Source of the DNA: Roseiarcus sp963806935
GTDB taxonomy: Bacteria; Pseudomonadota; Alphaproteobacteria; Rhizobiales; Beijerinckiaceae
Direction of reading: 5' to 3'
Assembly: GCA_963806935.1 (NCBI GenBank)
Contig: CAWEAT010000011.1
Location: 1 to 64,000 of the forward strand
Length of the DNA: 64,000 nucleotides
The notes under the pieces are model-generated. The model saw nothing but the letters and a program-made list of their open reading frames with translations. It was not told the DNA's origin and ran no database searches. Each line of letters begins with the position of its first letter. The stretch's first letter is position 1. A program made the translations under genes and the position numbers. Shown piece after piece: positions 17,602 through 27,087 of this stretch.

Positions 17602-18183
17602 TCAGAATTCGACGAATAAGCCAAAGCGGTTTTGGTTCGCTGCGACCTGTCCTCGCAACACTTTGGCCTGTTTCCCGTTAATAAAGAATGTGAATTTCTG
17701 GTCCTTGACGACTACACGAAGTGAGTTGGTCGAGCCGGGATCGGTCTTGATCATATCCACTTTTGCATCCGCTCCGATTTGCGACCAGGTGCCGTTCACT
17801 TTGCGATAGATCCGCGCTACACCCGAAGTATCGGCCAAGAACAGAAAGAAGTTGCTGTAGTCCGCCGCCGCGACCTCAAGGCCGACCGAATCCTTGTTCT
17901 TGGCGTCGGGTGGCGAGGAAGGGAACACGAACTCGGCGCAATAGTCGCCTTCGGTCGCGTTGAAGGTCAGGTTATGGACGACAACGCCGACCGTATTGGC
18001 ATCCGCCGTCATTTGCAGTGCGTTGGGTACGACAGCGGTATTCGCGTTGGTGTCCCAGCCACCGCTGTCGTCGGAGAAATTGTCGCTGAAAATCACTTTG
18101 CCGGTCTGGCCGGGGCACTCCGCCGCCACAGTCGTCGTGGCGAGACCGAGAAAGAGGCTGGAGAGTATCAGCAGATCGCGCAT
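17602..18183 (-). CDS. Exported protein with predicted concanavalin-like (LamG-type) fold
   Basis: The 193-residue product begins with a signal peptide (MRDLLILSSLFLGLATTTVAA) followed by ECPGQTGKVIFSDNFSDDSGGW. The FSDNFSDDSGGWD opening, the strand VGVVVHNLTFNATEGDYCAEF, the stretch DYSNFFLFLADTSGVARIYR and the NSLRVVVKDQKFTFFINGKQ ending are typical of periplasmic or secreted beta-sandwich domains related to DUF1080/LamG proteins. Two cysteines (ECPG and DYCAEF) could pair. ATG 18183 was chosen over an in-frame codon at 18201 because GGGAG precedes it. Ligand and role are unknown. Confidence 0.68.
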   Translation of the reverse strand: MRDLLILSSLFLGLATTTVAAECPGQTGKVIFSDNFSDDSGGWDTNANTAVVPNALQMTADANTVGVVVHNLTFNATEGDYCAEFVFPSSPPDAKNKDSVGLEVAAADYSNFFLFLADTSGVARIYRKVNGTWSQIGADAKVDMIKTDPGSTNSLRVVVKDQKFTFFINGKQAKVLRGQVAANQNRFGLFVEF

Positions 18184-18586
18184 CGTCGAATTCTCCCGCA
18201 ACTGTTGGTTCCATTCGGCACAGGTAGCCGATAAAAAAGCATACCCCGTCGCGAAACAGTAGTCTATCGTATGACGGTCACGGCGAAAAGCAGTTCATTC
18301 ACTAGCGCAGATCCCCCGCCGCCCCGCGCCGGCTTCGCGAGACGCTCCCGGTCCTTGTCCCCTTAGAACCCCAACGTCATTGAGCCGAGCAAGACCCTAA
18401 TCGGCGGTTCTGCGCCGTTCAAGACCGATTGAGGGGCTTTGCCCGCTCTGCTAAACTCGCGCCGCCCGGCGCGATCGGCTTCTGAGAACCCGGGGCCACG
18501 ATCCAATCCCGAAACCGCGGTAGGACGGGGCGCCACGGCGGCGGTCGCCGCAGCGGGCGAGCAATCCGCCGAGGGGCGCCAGGACG
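18184..18586. other. Divergent intergenic region, nothing recognised
   Basis: The 403 bases between the exported-protein gene (minus) and the methyltransferase gene (plus) must carry two promoters, but I cannot point to convincing -35/-10 pairs. No reading frame here is supported. Confidence 0.4.
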
Positions 18587-19312
18587 ATGAACGGCCGCAG
18601 GCTCATTCCGGGGAAACCGCTGCCCGCAGCGGATATTCCCGACTATACGATCCGGCGCGACTCGCTCGATGAGGTTTTCGCCGAGGCGTTCCGGGCTCGC
18701 CTCAAACGCATCGCCGACATCGTCGGGCAATCCGGCGAGCGTCTCGAGGGCAACATTTTCTATCGCGACCTCGAGGAGCGCTACGCGGGCGAGGCTCCCG
18801 CCGCCGAGCTCGCGCCCGCCCGCCGAAACGTCTGGCGGGCGGTCAGATTCAAGGAGCGTCTGCTCGAAGTCGGCGTCAACGCCGGCCACAGCGCGCTGCT
18901 TGCGCTGTCCACAAGCCCGAAGCTCGAATATTACGGCGTCGACATCATGTCGCACGCCTACACCGCCGAATGCGTCGACTATCTGAAAGGCGAGTTCCCC
19001 GGGCGGGTGCACCTGTTCCCCGGCGATTCGCGCGAGGTCCTGCCGTGGCTCGTCAACCGTCGCGCAGAGCTCACGTTCGACATCTTTCATGTCGACGGCG
19101 GCCACACCAGCGAAGTCTGCCATTCCGACATGACGAACTGCATTCGCATCGCCCGGGGCCAGCGCGGGCGCCATCTGATGCTGGACGACGTTCATGCGAG
19201 CTGGATCTTCGATATCTATTGCGAGTTCGTCTCGCTTGGCGATTTGACGACCGAGACGTTTTTCGGCGACTGGGAGGAGGCCGGGCGGAACGTGCTGGCC
19301 AGGATCGAGTGA
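18587..19312 (+). CDS. Class I SAM-dependent methyltransferase (Methyltransf_24 type)
   Basis: The 241-residue protein carries a Rossmann-like core: motif I FKERLLEVGVNAGHSALLAL (residues about 88-107), an acidic strand-2 end EYYGVDIMS, and the later motif FDIFHVDGGHTSEVCHSDM in which DGGH is typical of Methyltransf_24 enzymes acting on sugars or small molecules. A second protein of the same type is at 45974-46723. The next gene, 33 bases downstream on the same strand, is a glycosyltransferase, so both probably act on one surface glycan. The acceptor is unknown. Confidence 0.82.
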   Translation: MNGRRLIPGKPLPAADIPDYTIRRDSLDEVFAEAFRARLKRIADIVGQSGERLEGNIFYRDLEERYAGEAPAAELAPARRNVWRAVRFKERLLEVGVNAGHSALLALSTSPKLEYYGVDIMSHAYTAECVDYLKGEFPGRVHLFPGDSREVLPWLVNRRAELTFDIFHVDGGHTSEVCHSDMTNCIRIARGQRGRHLMLDDVHASWIFDIYCEFVSLGDLTTETFFGDWEEAGRNVLARIE

Positions 19313-19345
19313 GCTTCCGAGTCGCAAGCGAGAGGCTGTTCGGCC

Positions 19346-20212
19346 ATGGCTGAGAGCCGCGCCCGCGGCGACGGGTGCGAATTCGCCTCCTTCTGGCACG
19401 GGACGCTCAATCCGTTCGCGTACGGATGCCTCGCCTCATTTCCTGCCGCCGGCGCGAGCCTGCGGGTCTTCAGCTACGATTCGCATCTCGACCTGCCTCC
19501 CGGCGTGCGCCTCGAGGACGCGAGCGCGATTTGCGCCGACCAATCGCTCATCCACCGGTTTATCGCCAACGGCAAGCCGTCGATCGCGACCTTCGCCGAC
19601 ATGTTCCGCTACCGGATGATCCGCGAAACCGGCTATTGCTGGGTCGACGCTGACATCCTTTGCCTGACGAAGCCGGCGTTCGACGGCGACAGCATGATCT
19701 TTTGCCGCCAGGCCGACGCGGTCGGGACGAGCCTGATCAACAACGCGGTGCTAAGGCTGCCGCCCTCGCATCCCGCGATCGCCGAACTCGCCGCAACCGG
19801 CGAGGCCGCGGTCGACGTCGATCAGCGATGGGGAGCGCTCGGCCCGTTCCTGCTGACGCCGGTGCTGACGAAATACGGTCTCTACGATCGCGCGCTCAAT
19901 TCGCACGTCTGCTACCCGATCGAGCCCGAGCAGTTCTGGAAGCTCTTCCTGCCGGCCTATCGGGACTGGGCCCAAGAGGCGGCGCGCGGCGCGACCTTCG
20001 TGCACCTGTGGAGCGAGGCGATCGTGTGGAGCGGCTACGATTTCTGGGCATGCCCGCCCGTTGGTTCCTATTTGCATGACGCGTTCACGCGCGTCGGAGC
20101 GTTTTCCCGCTTCCGCCGGATCGCGACCGAGGATGAGGTTACTCGTCTGATGGCGAAGCCAATCGCCGAATCGGAGCGCGCCGCGGCGACGAAAGCAATC
20201 GCGTCGAATTGA
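19346..20212 (+). CDS. Glycosyltransferase with DxD motif (GT32/Gly_transf_sug-like)
   Basis: The 288-residue protein has the layout of nucleotide-sugar glycosyltransferases with a GT-A fold: an N-terminal WHGTLNPFAYGCLASFPAAG segment, IATFADMFRYRMIRETGYCW, and the metal-binding DxD motif in WVDADILCLTKPAF (residues about 96-109). Later it has NNAVLRLPPSHPAI and the conserved GPFLLTPVLTKYGL and FVHLWSEAIV patterns seen in polysaccharide and toxin-like sugar transferases. No signal peptide is seen, so it acts at the cytoplasmic face. It forms a pair with the upstream methyltransferase gene. Confidence 0.82.
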   Translation: MAESRARGDGCEFASFWHGTLNPFAYGCLASFPAAGASLRVFSYDSHLDLPPGVRLEDASAICADQSLIHRFIANGKPSIATFADMFRYRMIRETGYCWVDADILCLTKPAFDGDSMIFCRQADAVGTSLINNAVLRLPPSHPAIAELAATGEAAVDVDQRWGALGPFLLTPVLTKYGLYDRALNSHVCYPIEPEQFWKLFLPAYRDWAQEAARGATFVHLWSEAIVWSGYDFWACPPVGSYLHDAFTRVGAFSRFRRIATEDEVTRLMAKPIAESERAAATKAIASN

Positions 20213-20239
20213 CCGGGCGAAGTCTTCCGCCCGACCGCC

Positions 20240-21922
20240 CTACCCGACTTCGGCAGGCCGAGCGACCTTTTGCCTCGCCGCGAGCACCCGCGCCGCCCGT
20301 TTCCGGCGGGCTTGGCGGTGGCGCCTTGGCGACACCAAAAACGTGACTTTCGGCGGCTCCTTGAGGAACGTTCGCGCCTGCTCTTCAATCATCCGGTCGG
20401 CGATCGTCACCCGCGTGCGCAGGTGCTTGAGTTCGAGCAACGACTGAATGAGGAATGTCTCGACGATCCGGCCGCGCGTTTGGGTATCCTCGAAGACTCC
20501 CCAGGCATAAGCGCCGTCGCGCTTTCGCTCGAGACCGATCTCATGGATCACCGCCAGAAACGCCGCAGCGTCCGCCGGATCGATCCTGTATTCGACGGTC
20601 AGCAAGATCGGCCCTTCCTCGTCCTCGACCCGATGCACGAACACCGGCGTGCGCCAGTGCATCGAAGGCGTGAGGTCGAGCGCGGCTGCCCCCTGCAACG
20701 GCCAACGAAGCGTCAGGATCATCCCGACCGCCGCGCCGGCGGCGGCGACATAGAGGGCCGTCGACAGTCCCTCGACGCTGGCGACCTTGCCCCAGACGGC
20801 GCTGCCGACCGTCATCGCGCCGAAGAACACTGTCAAAAAAATCGCAAGGCCCCGTCCGCGCACCCACTCCGGCAACGCCACCTGCGCGGAAACGAACAGC
20901 GTCGTCATCATCGTGATCCATGACACGCCCGCGACCAGGCTCGCGACACCCGCAATCGCGGGGTGGCGGGCTGCGCCATAAAGCGCGAGGGCCAGGATCG
21001 TGCCCACCGTCCCGAGCGCCGCCAGACGATCGGGGCCAAGGCGCGCCTTGAGGCCGTTGAGCGCAAGCGAACCGAGAATCGAGCCCACTCCGATCATGCC
21101 GAGCAGAATGCCGTAGACCTCCGGCCCATTATGCATCTGCTTCCGCGCGACCAGGGGCAGCAGAGCCCAGTAAGCGCTCGCGAACGGGAAAAAGGCGACG
21201 GCGCGGATCAGGGTGGAGTCGATGTCTCGGTTGTTTCTGGCGTAGCGCAGGCCGGTGCGGACCGCGCTGAAAAGGCGCTCGGCCGGCAGGGTTTCCCTCG
21301 CCCGGCGCGGCGCGCGCCACCAAAGGAGCGCCGCCAGGACCGCCAGATTGCCGACGCAAAAGCACCAGAACGGCAAGACGATGCTGACGGCGGCGATCGC
21401 CAATCCGCCGATGGCCGGGCCGATCGCCCGACTCACGTTGTAACTCGCGTTGTTGATGGCGATGGCGCTGTCGAGATCCTGCTTCGGCACCAGCATCGGC
21501 GTGATGACGAGCCACGCCGGGGCAGCGAGCGCGCCGGTGGCGCCGAGACAGAAAGTCGTCGCCAGCAAGACCAGCGGGGTCGCCAGATGCAATGTCACAA
21601 CCGCCGCGAAGACGACCGAGATCGCGGCCACGGCAATTTGGGCGCCGATCAAGAGCCTGCGCGCATCGATGATGTCGGTCAACGCGCCGGCAGGCAGGGT
21701 GAGAAGAAACATCGGCAGCGTGGTCGCCACCTGAACCGCCGACACCATCATCGGATCGGGATTGAGACTGGTCATCAGCCAGTTCGTCGACGTATCGAAC
21801 ATCGCAAAGCCGACGTTCGAGGCCGAACTTGCGATCAGGACGACGGTGAACGCCAGATTACCGAATACGCCCCAGTCCCGGCCTGCCGGCGCGTCCGGAT
21901 TGACGCTCAACTCGCTCGACAA
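20240..21922 (-). CDS. MFS_3-type transporter with C-terminal soluble domain, paralogue A
   Basis: The 560-residue protein has twelve spans in residues about 20-415, with the MFS motif-like LTLPAGALTDIIDARRLLIG near 78-97 and LARLGPDR-type repeats, matching the MFS_3/EntS group of exporters. An extension of about 130 residues follows (VEYRIDPADAAAFLAVIHEI, YAWGVFEDTQTRGRIVETFL), resembling a dimeric alpha-beta barrel. The start appears to be TTG 21922 with GGGGG upstream. A clear paralogue at 23208-24851 shares the same extension, divergently oriented with a UspA gene between. The substrate is unknown. Confidence 0.88.
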   Translation of the reverse strand: MSSELSVNPDAPAGRDWGVFGNLAFTVVLIASSASNVGFAMFDTSTNWLMTSLNPDPMMVSAVQVATTLPMFLLTLPAGALTDIIDARRLLIGAQIAVAAISVVFAAVVTLHLATPLVLLATTFCLGATGALAAPAWLVITPMLVPKQDLDSAIAINNASYNVSRAIGPAIGGLAIAAVSIVLPFWCFCVGNLAVLAALLWWRAPRRARETLPAERLFSAVRTGLRYARNNRDIDSTLIRAVAFFPFASAYWALLPLVARKQMHNGPEVYGILLGMIGVGSILGSLALNGLKARLGPDRLAALGTVGTILALALYGAARHPAIAGVASLVAGVSWITMMTTLFVSAQVALPEWVRGRGLAIFLTVFFGAMTVGSAVWGKVASVEGLSTALYVAAAGAAVGMILTLRWPLQGAAALDLTPSMHWRTPVFVHRVEDEEGPILLTVEYRIDPADAAAFLAVIHEIGLERKRDGAYAWGVFEDTQTRGRIVETFLIQSLLELKHLRTRVTIADRMIEEQARTFLKEPPKVTFLVSPRRHRQARRKRAARVLAARQKVARPAEVG

Positions 21923-22340
21923 TAAAGACCCCCACGGTCAAGAATTGGACGGCGGAAACGCGACAGACCCGCTCTTCAAGTGGCGAACGAGAGGCGAATT
22001 TTCAAGGCGGCCCAACGGTCCGTGCGAGGCGGCGCCGACCCGAAGGGGGCGCGCCGGGCGGTAAATCTTATTTGATCGGTCGCGGCGTCTCGTCAGGACG
22101 GTGACAAATTCTCGACCCGTTCCCGGCGCTCCGCTCAAGAATGGCCGGACGCAGGCGGTCCGGGTTTTGCGGCCCAATCGGGGAGAATCGGCCGCGCGAA
22201 GCCTGACAAGCTTTTGAATTTGCGTCCCAGTCGCTATGTTTGGGCAAGTTCGCGCGTAAAATGGAGGCTGACGGCCGATACGCTGATCCTGTTCGGATCG
22301 GCGGTCGTCGCCTGTGAACAATTCGGCCGCGGAGACTTGT
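21923..22340. other. Divergent intergenic region between MFS and UspA genes
   Basis: The 418 bases between divergent genes hold no supported reading frame. They should contain promoters for both. The sequence around 22213-22245 is locally A+T-richer than its flanks and is the most likely promoter area for the rightward genes, but I cannot assign boxes with confidence. Confidence 0.4.
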
Positions 22341-23172
22341 TTGGCGACGATTTCCATCCTGATGGCCTGCATGCGAATGGACCGGTCGAACGCCGAGCTG
22401 CTCCTGGTCGTCGCCGACATGGCGCAGCGCTTTTCCGCCGCCGTCGTCGGCGTCGTCGCATGGCAGGCCTCGACGCATTCCGCAGTCATGGCGATTGGCC
22501 CGGGCGAGCCGCGGGGCCGCGACCTCGAGAAATTTCGCGAGCGCGCCGCCTCGGCCGAGGCGGAGTTCCGCTCCGCCTTGTCTATGGTGAAGGATCTCCA
22601 GTGGCGCCCGCAAATGATCGCTGGACCATCCTCCCGGCATGTCGCCGATCAAGCTCGGGGAGTTCGACCTGATCGTCGCCCATGCGGAAATCGGCGATCC
22701 GATATTCCTGCCCTCGGCCGAAATCGATGTCGGCGACCTCCTGATGCGCGCGGGACGCCCCGTTCTCATTGCGCCTGCCGGCGCTCGCGGACTGAAGCTG
22801 ACCCGAGCCTTGGTTTGCTGGAAAGATTCGCGCGAGGCGCGGCGGGCGGTCGTCGACGCTCTGCCGATCCTCAAGGCGAGCAAAAGGGTCGACGTCGTCG
22901 AACTCATCAACGAGCGCGAAATCGAGGCGGCGCGACTCCGGTTGTCGGACGTCGGCGACTGGCTCGCCCGTCACGGGGTCGAGACGAATTGTCTGGCGTC
23001 GCCGCTGAAGGGAGCCGAGGCTACGCAGCTTGAAGCGATCGCCAATGAGCTTGAGGTCGATTTGATCGTGGCGGGCGCATTCGGGCACAGCCGTCTACGC
23101 GAGTGGGCCTTCGGAGGGGTGACGCGGGACCTGCTGCTCCGGACCGAACGCTGCGCTCTCGTTTCCCACTAG
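22341..23172 (+). pseudogene. Universal stress protein (UspA family), one frameshift
   Basis: From TTG 22341 (GGAG at 22331) the frame reads MATISILMACMRMDRSNAEL up to about 22655, where it must shift to give FDLIVAHAEIGDPIFLPSAE and the rest through to a stop at 23172. The C-terminal nucleotide motif G-2x-G-9x-G is visible in GAFGHSRLREWAFGG. The joined protein of about 277 residues has the two-domain plan of tandem UspA proteins. Adding one G to the GGGG run near 22656-22660 restores the frame, suggesting a homopolymer miscall. It sits between two divergent MFS paralogues and probably is transcribed with the rightward one. Confidence 0.82.
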
Positions 23173-23207
23173 CCGCTCCATCCAGGCCCCGCGAGGAACG
23201 TTCGAAG

Positions 23208-24851
23208 ATGGACTTCCGCATTCCCAGAGAGCCCACGGCTGAAGCGCCGAGCTGGCTCGGCGCTTTCGCCCATCCCGCGTTCGCGATCGTGTGGACGGCG
23301 AGCACCTGCGCGCTCGTCGGCATCGCGATGTATGATACGGCGTCGGGCTGGCTGATGACGACGCTCGACGTCAATCCGCTGGACGTGTCGCTCGTGCACG
23401 CGGCGACGACGTTGCCGATGTTCCTATTCACTCTTCCCGCGGGCGCTATCGCCGATATCGTCGATCCAAGGCGGATGATCATCGTGGTCTCGTACACGAT
23501 AGCCGCGCTGATGGCGCTTTTCGCCGCCCTGATCTCGCTCAATTTTGCTTCGCCGCTGCTGCTGCTTCTGACCACCTTCGCGCTCAGCGCGGCATGGTCG
23601 CTCAACACCCCCGCCTGGCTGTCGATTGTGCCGCTCCTGGTGCCGAAGCCCGACATCCCCGGCGCCATCGCAGCGCACAGCGTCGGCTATAATATCAGCC
23701 GCACCGTCGGTCCGGCGCTGGGCGGCCTTGTGATCCTGAAATTCGGACTGGTCGCTCCATTCTGGATCTTCATCGCCGCCAATCTCGCGGTAATCGCGGC
23801 CTTGACCTGGTGGCGCGCGCCAGCGAGACAGTCGGCGTCGCTGCCGGCCGAGAGGCTCAGCAGCGCGCTCCGAACCGGCCTCAGGCACGCCGCCAACAAT
23901 CGCCTGCTGTGGGCGACGCTTGCGCGAACGATGGCGATCTATCCGTTCACCGCGGCCTATTGGGGCCTGTTGCCATTGATCGCGCGGCGAACCGGAGAGG
24001 GCGCCGAGCACTACGGCCTCCTCCTCAGCGCGATCAGCATCGGCGCGATCCTGGGCTCCCTCAAGCACGGCAAGCTGCGCGAGCGGCTGGGCCCCGACCG
24101 GCTCGTCGCTCTCGCGACCGTCCTGACCGCGGCCGCGCTCACGATTTTCGCGTTTGCGGACAATCTCGCTCTCGCGCTTTCAGCCTCCGTGCTCGGCGGA
24201 ATCGCGTGGGTCACCAACCTGACGTGTCTCTACACTTCCGCCCAGAATGTGCTGCCCGATTGGGTGCGCGGCCGAGGCCTCGCAATCTTCCTCACCGTCA
24301 TCTTCGGAACGATGACCATTTGCAGCGCCATATGGGGAGACATCGCCGCCAGAACCGGACTTCCAACCGCTCTCCTTCTGGCGGCCGCGGGCGCGATCGT
24401 GGCGATGCCCCTCACCTGGCGGTGGAAGCTGCAGCAGGGTGCAGCGCTCGATCTTTCGCCGTCCCAGCATTGGGGCATGCCCCAGACCCACGAGGAGATC
24501 GATAACAACCGTGGGCCGGTGCTGGTGAAAATCGACTACCGGATCGACCCAAAGGATCGGGCGGCGTTCCTGCGCGCTCTCGATGAGCTTGGATTCGAGC
24601 GCCGGCGCGACGGTGCGTTCGCCTGGGGAATCTTCGAGGACGCCAGCGAATTCGGGCACTACGAGGAGACCTACCTCATCGAAACGTGGCTGGAGCTCAT
24701 GCATCTGCGCGAACGGGTGACCAACGCCGATCGGGTGCTGGAGGATGAAATCCGGGACATGCTGGTCGCCCCGCCGCGCATCGAATTCCTCATCGCCGCC
24801 GAGCGCAGTCCGCGAATTCGGGATCGGCGCGCCGAGCCGGCTGGAGCCTAG
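23208..24851 (+). CDS. MFS_3-type transporter with C-terminal soluble domain, paralogue B
   Basis: The 547-residue protein parallels 20240-21922 throughout: MYDTASGWLMTTLDVNPLDV near the first span, LFTLPAGAIADIVDPRRMII, GYNISRTVGPALGGL, WWRAPARQSASLPAERLSSA, LPDWVRGRGLAIFLTVIFG, and the same soluble extension (KIDYRIDPKDRAAFLRALDE, FAWGIFEDASEFGHYEETYL). It starts at ATG 23208 after GAGGAACG, 35 bases downstream of the UspA stop. A flavodoxin-like oxidoreductase starts 4 bases after its stop, so the three genes likely form one operon. The substrate is unknown. Confidence 0.88.
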   Translation: MDFRIPREPTAEAPSWLGAFAHPAFAIVWTASTCALVGIAMYDTASGWLMTTLDVNPLDVSLVHAATTLPMFLFTLPAGAIADIVDPRRMIIVVSYTIAALMALFAALISLNFASPLLLLLTTFALSAAWSLNTPAWLSIVPLLVPKPDIPGAIAAHSVGYNISRTVGPALGGLVILKFGLVAPFWIFIAANLAVIAALTWWRAPARQSASLPAERLSSALRTGLRHAANNRLLWATLARTMAIYPFTAAYWGLLPLIARRTGEGAEHYGLLLSAISIGAILGSLKHGKLRERLGPDRLVALATVLTAAALTIFAFADNLALALSASVLGGIAWVTNLTCLYTSAQNVLPDWVRGRGLAIFLTVIFGTMTICSAIWGDIAARTGLPTALLLAAAGAIVAMPLTWRWKLQQGAALDLSPSQHWGMPQTHEEIDNNRGPVLVKIDYRIDPKDRAAFLRALDELGFERRRDGAFAWGIFEDASEFGHYEETYLIETWLELMHLRERVTNADRVLEDEIRDMLVAPPRIEFLIAAERSPRIRDRRAEPAGA

Positions 24852-24855
24852 AGAA

Positions 24856-25441
24856 TTGCGCATTCTCGTCGTCTACGCTCATCCGTTGGAAACCAGCTTC
24901 ATCGCCGCGCTTCATCAGCGCGTCGTCGAGACTCTGCGCATCGGGCGGGCACGGCGTCGACGATCTCGATCTCTACGCCGAACGGTTCGATCCGGTGATG
25001 TCGCGCGAGCAGTTCGCCCACTACGTCGACACCAGCGTCAACACGCGCGAGGTCGAACCTTACGTCAAGCGCCTGCGGGCCGCCGAAGCGCTCGTCCTGG
25101 TGTTTCCTGTTTGGTTCGACGGCCTGCCGGCGATGCTACAGGGCTATTTCCAGCGGGTGTTTCTGCCGGGCGTTGCACTCAAGATCGACGAAGCGGGCCT
25201 CTTTCATCCGAACTTGTGGAACCTGAAGCGCATGGCGGCGGTCTGCACCTACGGCGAGGATCGACGAGCGGTCGAGGCGAAGAACAACCCCGCGCATCGC
25301 TTCGTCCGTTACAACATTGGCGCGCTCATCGATCCGAAGGGCCGGTTCGAATATCTCGCCCATTACGACATGAACTTCTCGACTGCGGCGCGGCGGGCGG
25401 CGTTCATGAAGCGCGTCACGCGTGCGTTCGAGGCGTGGTGA
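24856..25441 (+). pseudogene. NAD(P)H dehydrogenase/quinone oxidoreductase (flavodoxin-like), one frameshift
   Basis: The TTG at 24856 begins LRILVVYAHPLETSFIAAL, the flavin-phosphate loop of Flavodoxin_2 enzymes. Near 24936-24945 the frame breaks and continues as GGHGVDDLDLYAERFDPVMS, LVLVFPVWFDGLPAMLQGYF, QRVFLPGVALK and LKRMAAVCTYGEDR to TGA at 25441. The joined protein has about 195 residues, normal for MdaB/KefF-like two-electron quinone reductases. One base added or lost in CTGCGCATCGGGCGG explains the break. It starts 4 bases after the MFS paralogue B stop, implying translational coupling. Confidence 0.83.
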
Positions 25442-25468
25442 GAAGTCAGGGAAAAGGGAGCCGGTCAC

Positions 25469-26308
25469 TCAGAAGGAGTATTTGAACCCGGCGAAGGGAC
25501 CGTACATCCACTGCTGGTAGCGGAAACTCCTCGGCTCAAAGGTGAGCTGATTGAAGCCAGTGTCCTGGTGGGTGTACGTGTACATGACGCGATAGCCGAG
25601 GGTCGTGGAGATGTTTTGCGTCCAGTTGTAGCCGACCGAGGCAAGCGCCTGTCCGGTTGCGCTGTCGGACCATCCGCCGAGGTCGGCAAGCATGTTCATG
25701 AACCAGCGGTCGCCGTAGCGATACTGCGCAGCGAAGCCGCCGACCGGCATGATCCAGTCCTTCACGACGGATTCAGTCCCGTTGAACAATCCGAGCGGGC
25801 CGCTAACGGCGAGCTTGGTCCCGCTGTAGAAGTTGCGGGCGCCGACCGTGCCGTAGAGATCGAGGTTCGGCACGCCAAGCGGCACGCGAAGGCCGCCGAA
25901 GGCGGTGATGGCGCTCTCGTTGAGGGTGAGGCTTGTCTTCCCGCCGTAGAGTGCATTGTTCGGGTTGCTAAGGATGCTAGACCCGCCGATCCGCGCCCAT
26001 ATGAAATCGATTCCGCCGATGAACGTGTCGTTGCGGGCGACTATGCTGCCCATGAACGCGCCTTGAAAGTGCTCGAGCACTTTGCCGAAGCTCGCGTAAT
26101 AAGGCAGCGTCGGAAGAGTACCAAAGCCCGTGTTTCCCGCAATGCTGGTCGCCCAACCGTAACCGGTGATCTCGAAATGCCAGCTGGAGGGTAACGGCGG
26201 CGCGACCAAAGGCTCAGGCGGGGGCTTCTTGGTTGGAAGGTCAGCCGCGAATGCGGGCGCCGCGCAGAGCGCAACTGCCACAAAAAACGCTCCCCAATAT
26301 TTCCGCAT
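25469..26308 (-). CDS. Outer-membrane beta-barrel protein
   Basis: The 279-residue product starts with a signal peptide (MRKYWGAFFVAVALCAAPAFAA), then a proline-rich linker (DLPTKKPPPEPLVAPPLPS) and alternating amphipathic strands such as WHFEITGYGWATSIAG, TFIGGIDFIWARIGG, ITAFGGLRVPLG and GFAAQYRYGDRWFMNMLAD. It ends GPFAGFKYSF with a terminal phenylalanine, the usual recognition signal for outer-membrane assembly. ATG 26308 is used because it opens the signal peptide; an in-frame codon at 26383 is upstream. It resembles small porin-like Omp proteins of Rhizobiales; transport function is unproven. Confidence 0.8.
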   Translation of the reverse strand: MRKYWGAFFVAVALCAAPAFAADLPTKKPPPEPLVAPPLPSSWHFEITGYGWATSIAGNTGFGTLPTLPYYASFGKVLEHFQGAFMGSIVARNDTFIGGIDFIWARIGGSSILSNPNNALYGGKTSLTLNESAITAFGGLRVPLGVPNLDLYGTVGARNFYSGTKLAVSGPLGLFNGTESVVKDWIMPVGGFAAQYRYGDRWFMNMLADLGGWSDSATGQALASVGYNWTQNISTTLGYRVMYTYTHQDTGFNQLTFEPRSFRYQQWMYGPFAGFKYSF

Positions 26309-26450
26309 CCCCGACGCCCCAACGCGCCCGACCGACCGCCGTCCCCACGGCGCTGGGCTTTTGCCCAATCGCGACGCTCTCAATGAGCAGGCGTCGCGAC
26401 TCGAACGCTCGTGATTCCATAGAAGGGAACTGCGCCGCCGGCAATAGCGG

Positions 26451-26895
26451 TCAAATCGGCTGGCCGATCATCCCGACTTCGCCTTTGCCGACCTCAACCA
26501 GCATCGACAGAACGAAATCGGGCGCGAGGAAGCGCGCGCAGGCTTGTCCGTCGGCGACAAGCGCGATCATCGCCTTGCCGCTGGCGCTCGCCACCACCGC
26601 GCTGTCTCCCGGCGGAAGCTGTCGCGAAATAGGAGGAATGGCGATGTAGAGCGCCCGCACGAACTGGAACTGCTCGGCAGTCAACTTCGTCACGTGCGAC
26701 ACCGAGCCAATCTGGGAGACGGGCACGCATTCCGGAGCGTCGGCTCTCAGCCACTGGGAGAAGACGCCCGCGTCCTGGTTGTCTTGCATGTACGCTCGAG
26801 TCCGGGATGCGGACGGAATCTTGAGCGGGAATGCCAAATCCGCTGAGGCCGGCCACCGCGGCGGCGGCCGTCGCGGCCAAAAATGCACTGTTCAT
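26451..26895 (-). pseudogene. Exported protein of unknown function, apparent frameshift
   Basis: ATG 26895 has an excellent AGGAGG 5 bases upstream and starts a signal-like sequence (MNSAFLAATAAAAVAGLSGF). In that frame coding character is lost by about 26780, while another frame continues MQDNQDAGVFSQWL, TKLTAEQFQFVRALYIAIPP, GDSAVVASASGKAMIALVAD and LAPDFVLSMLVEVGKGEVG to a stop at 26451. I infer one indel between about 26785 and 26830 and a protein of about 147 residues. No family is recognised. The evidence for a single gene is the strong ribosome-binding site plus the protein-like second part. Confidence 0.55.
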
Positions 26896-27087
26896 GACGT
26901 CCTCCTGTTCCCGGACGCCAGAGTCCGCCGTGGCGGCGCCGAAAAGACCTTTGGTCTCCGTTACGGACCTCCACGCCTAAGAACGCACGCCGGGACTTTC
27001 GGCGATTTGAACGTTTGTGGACGCCATTTGGTTCCGCGCCGGCGGCGGGGGTCCGAAGTCGATGAGCGCCAACCCGAGAGCAGCGTC

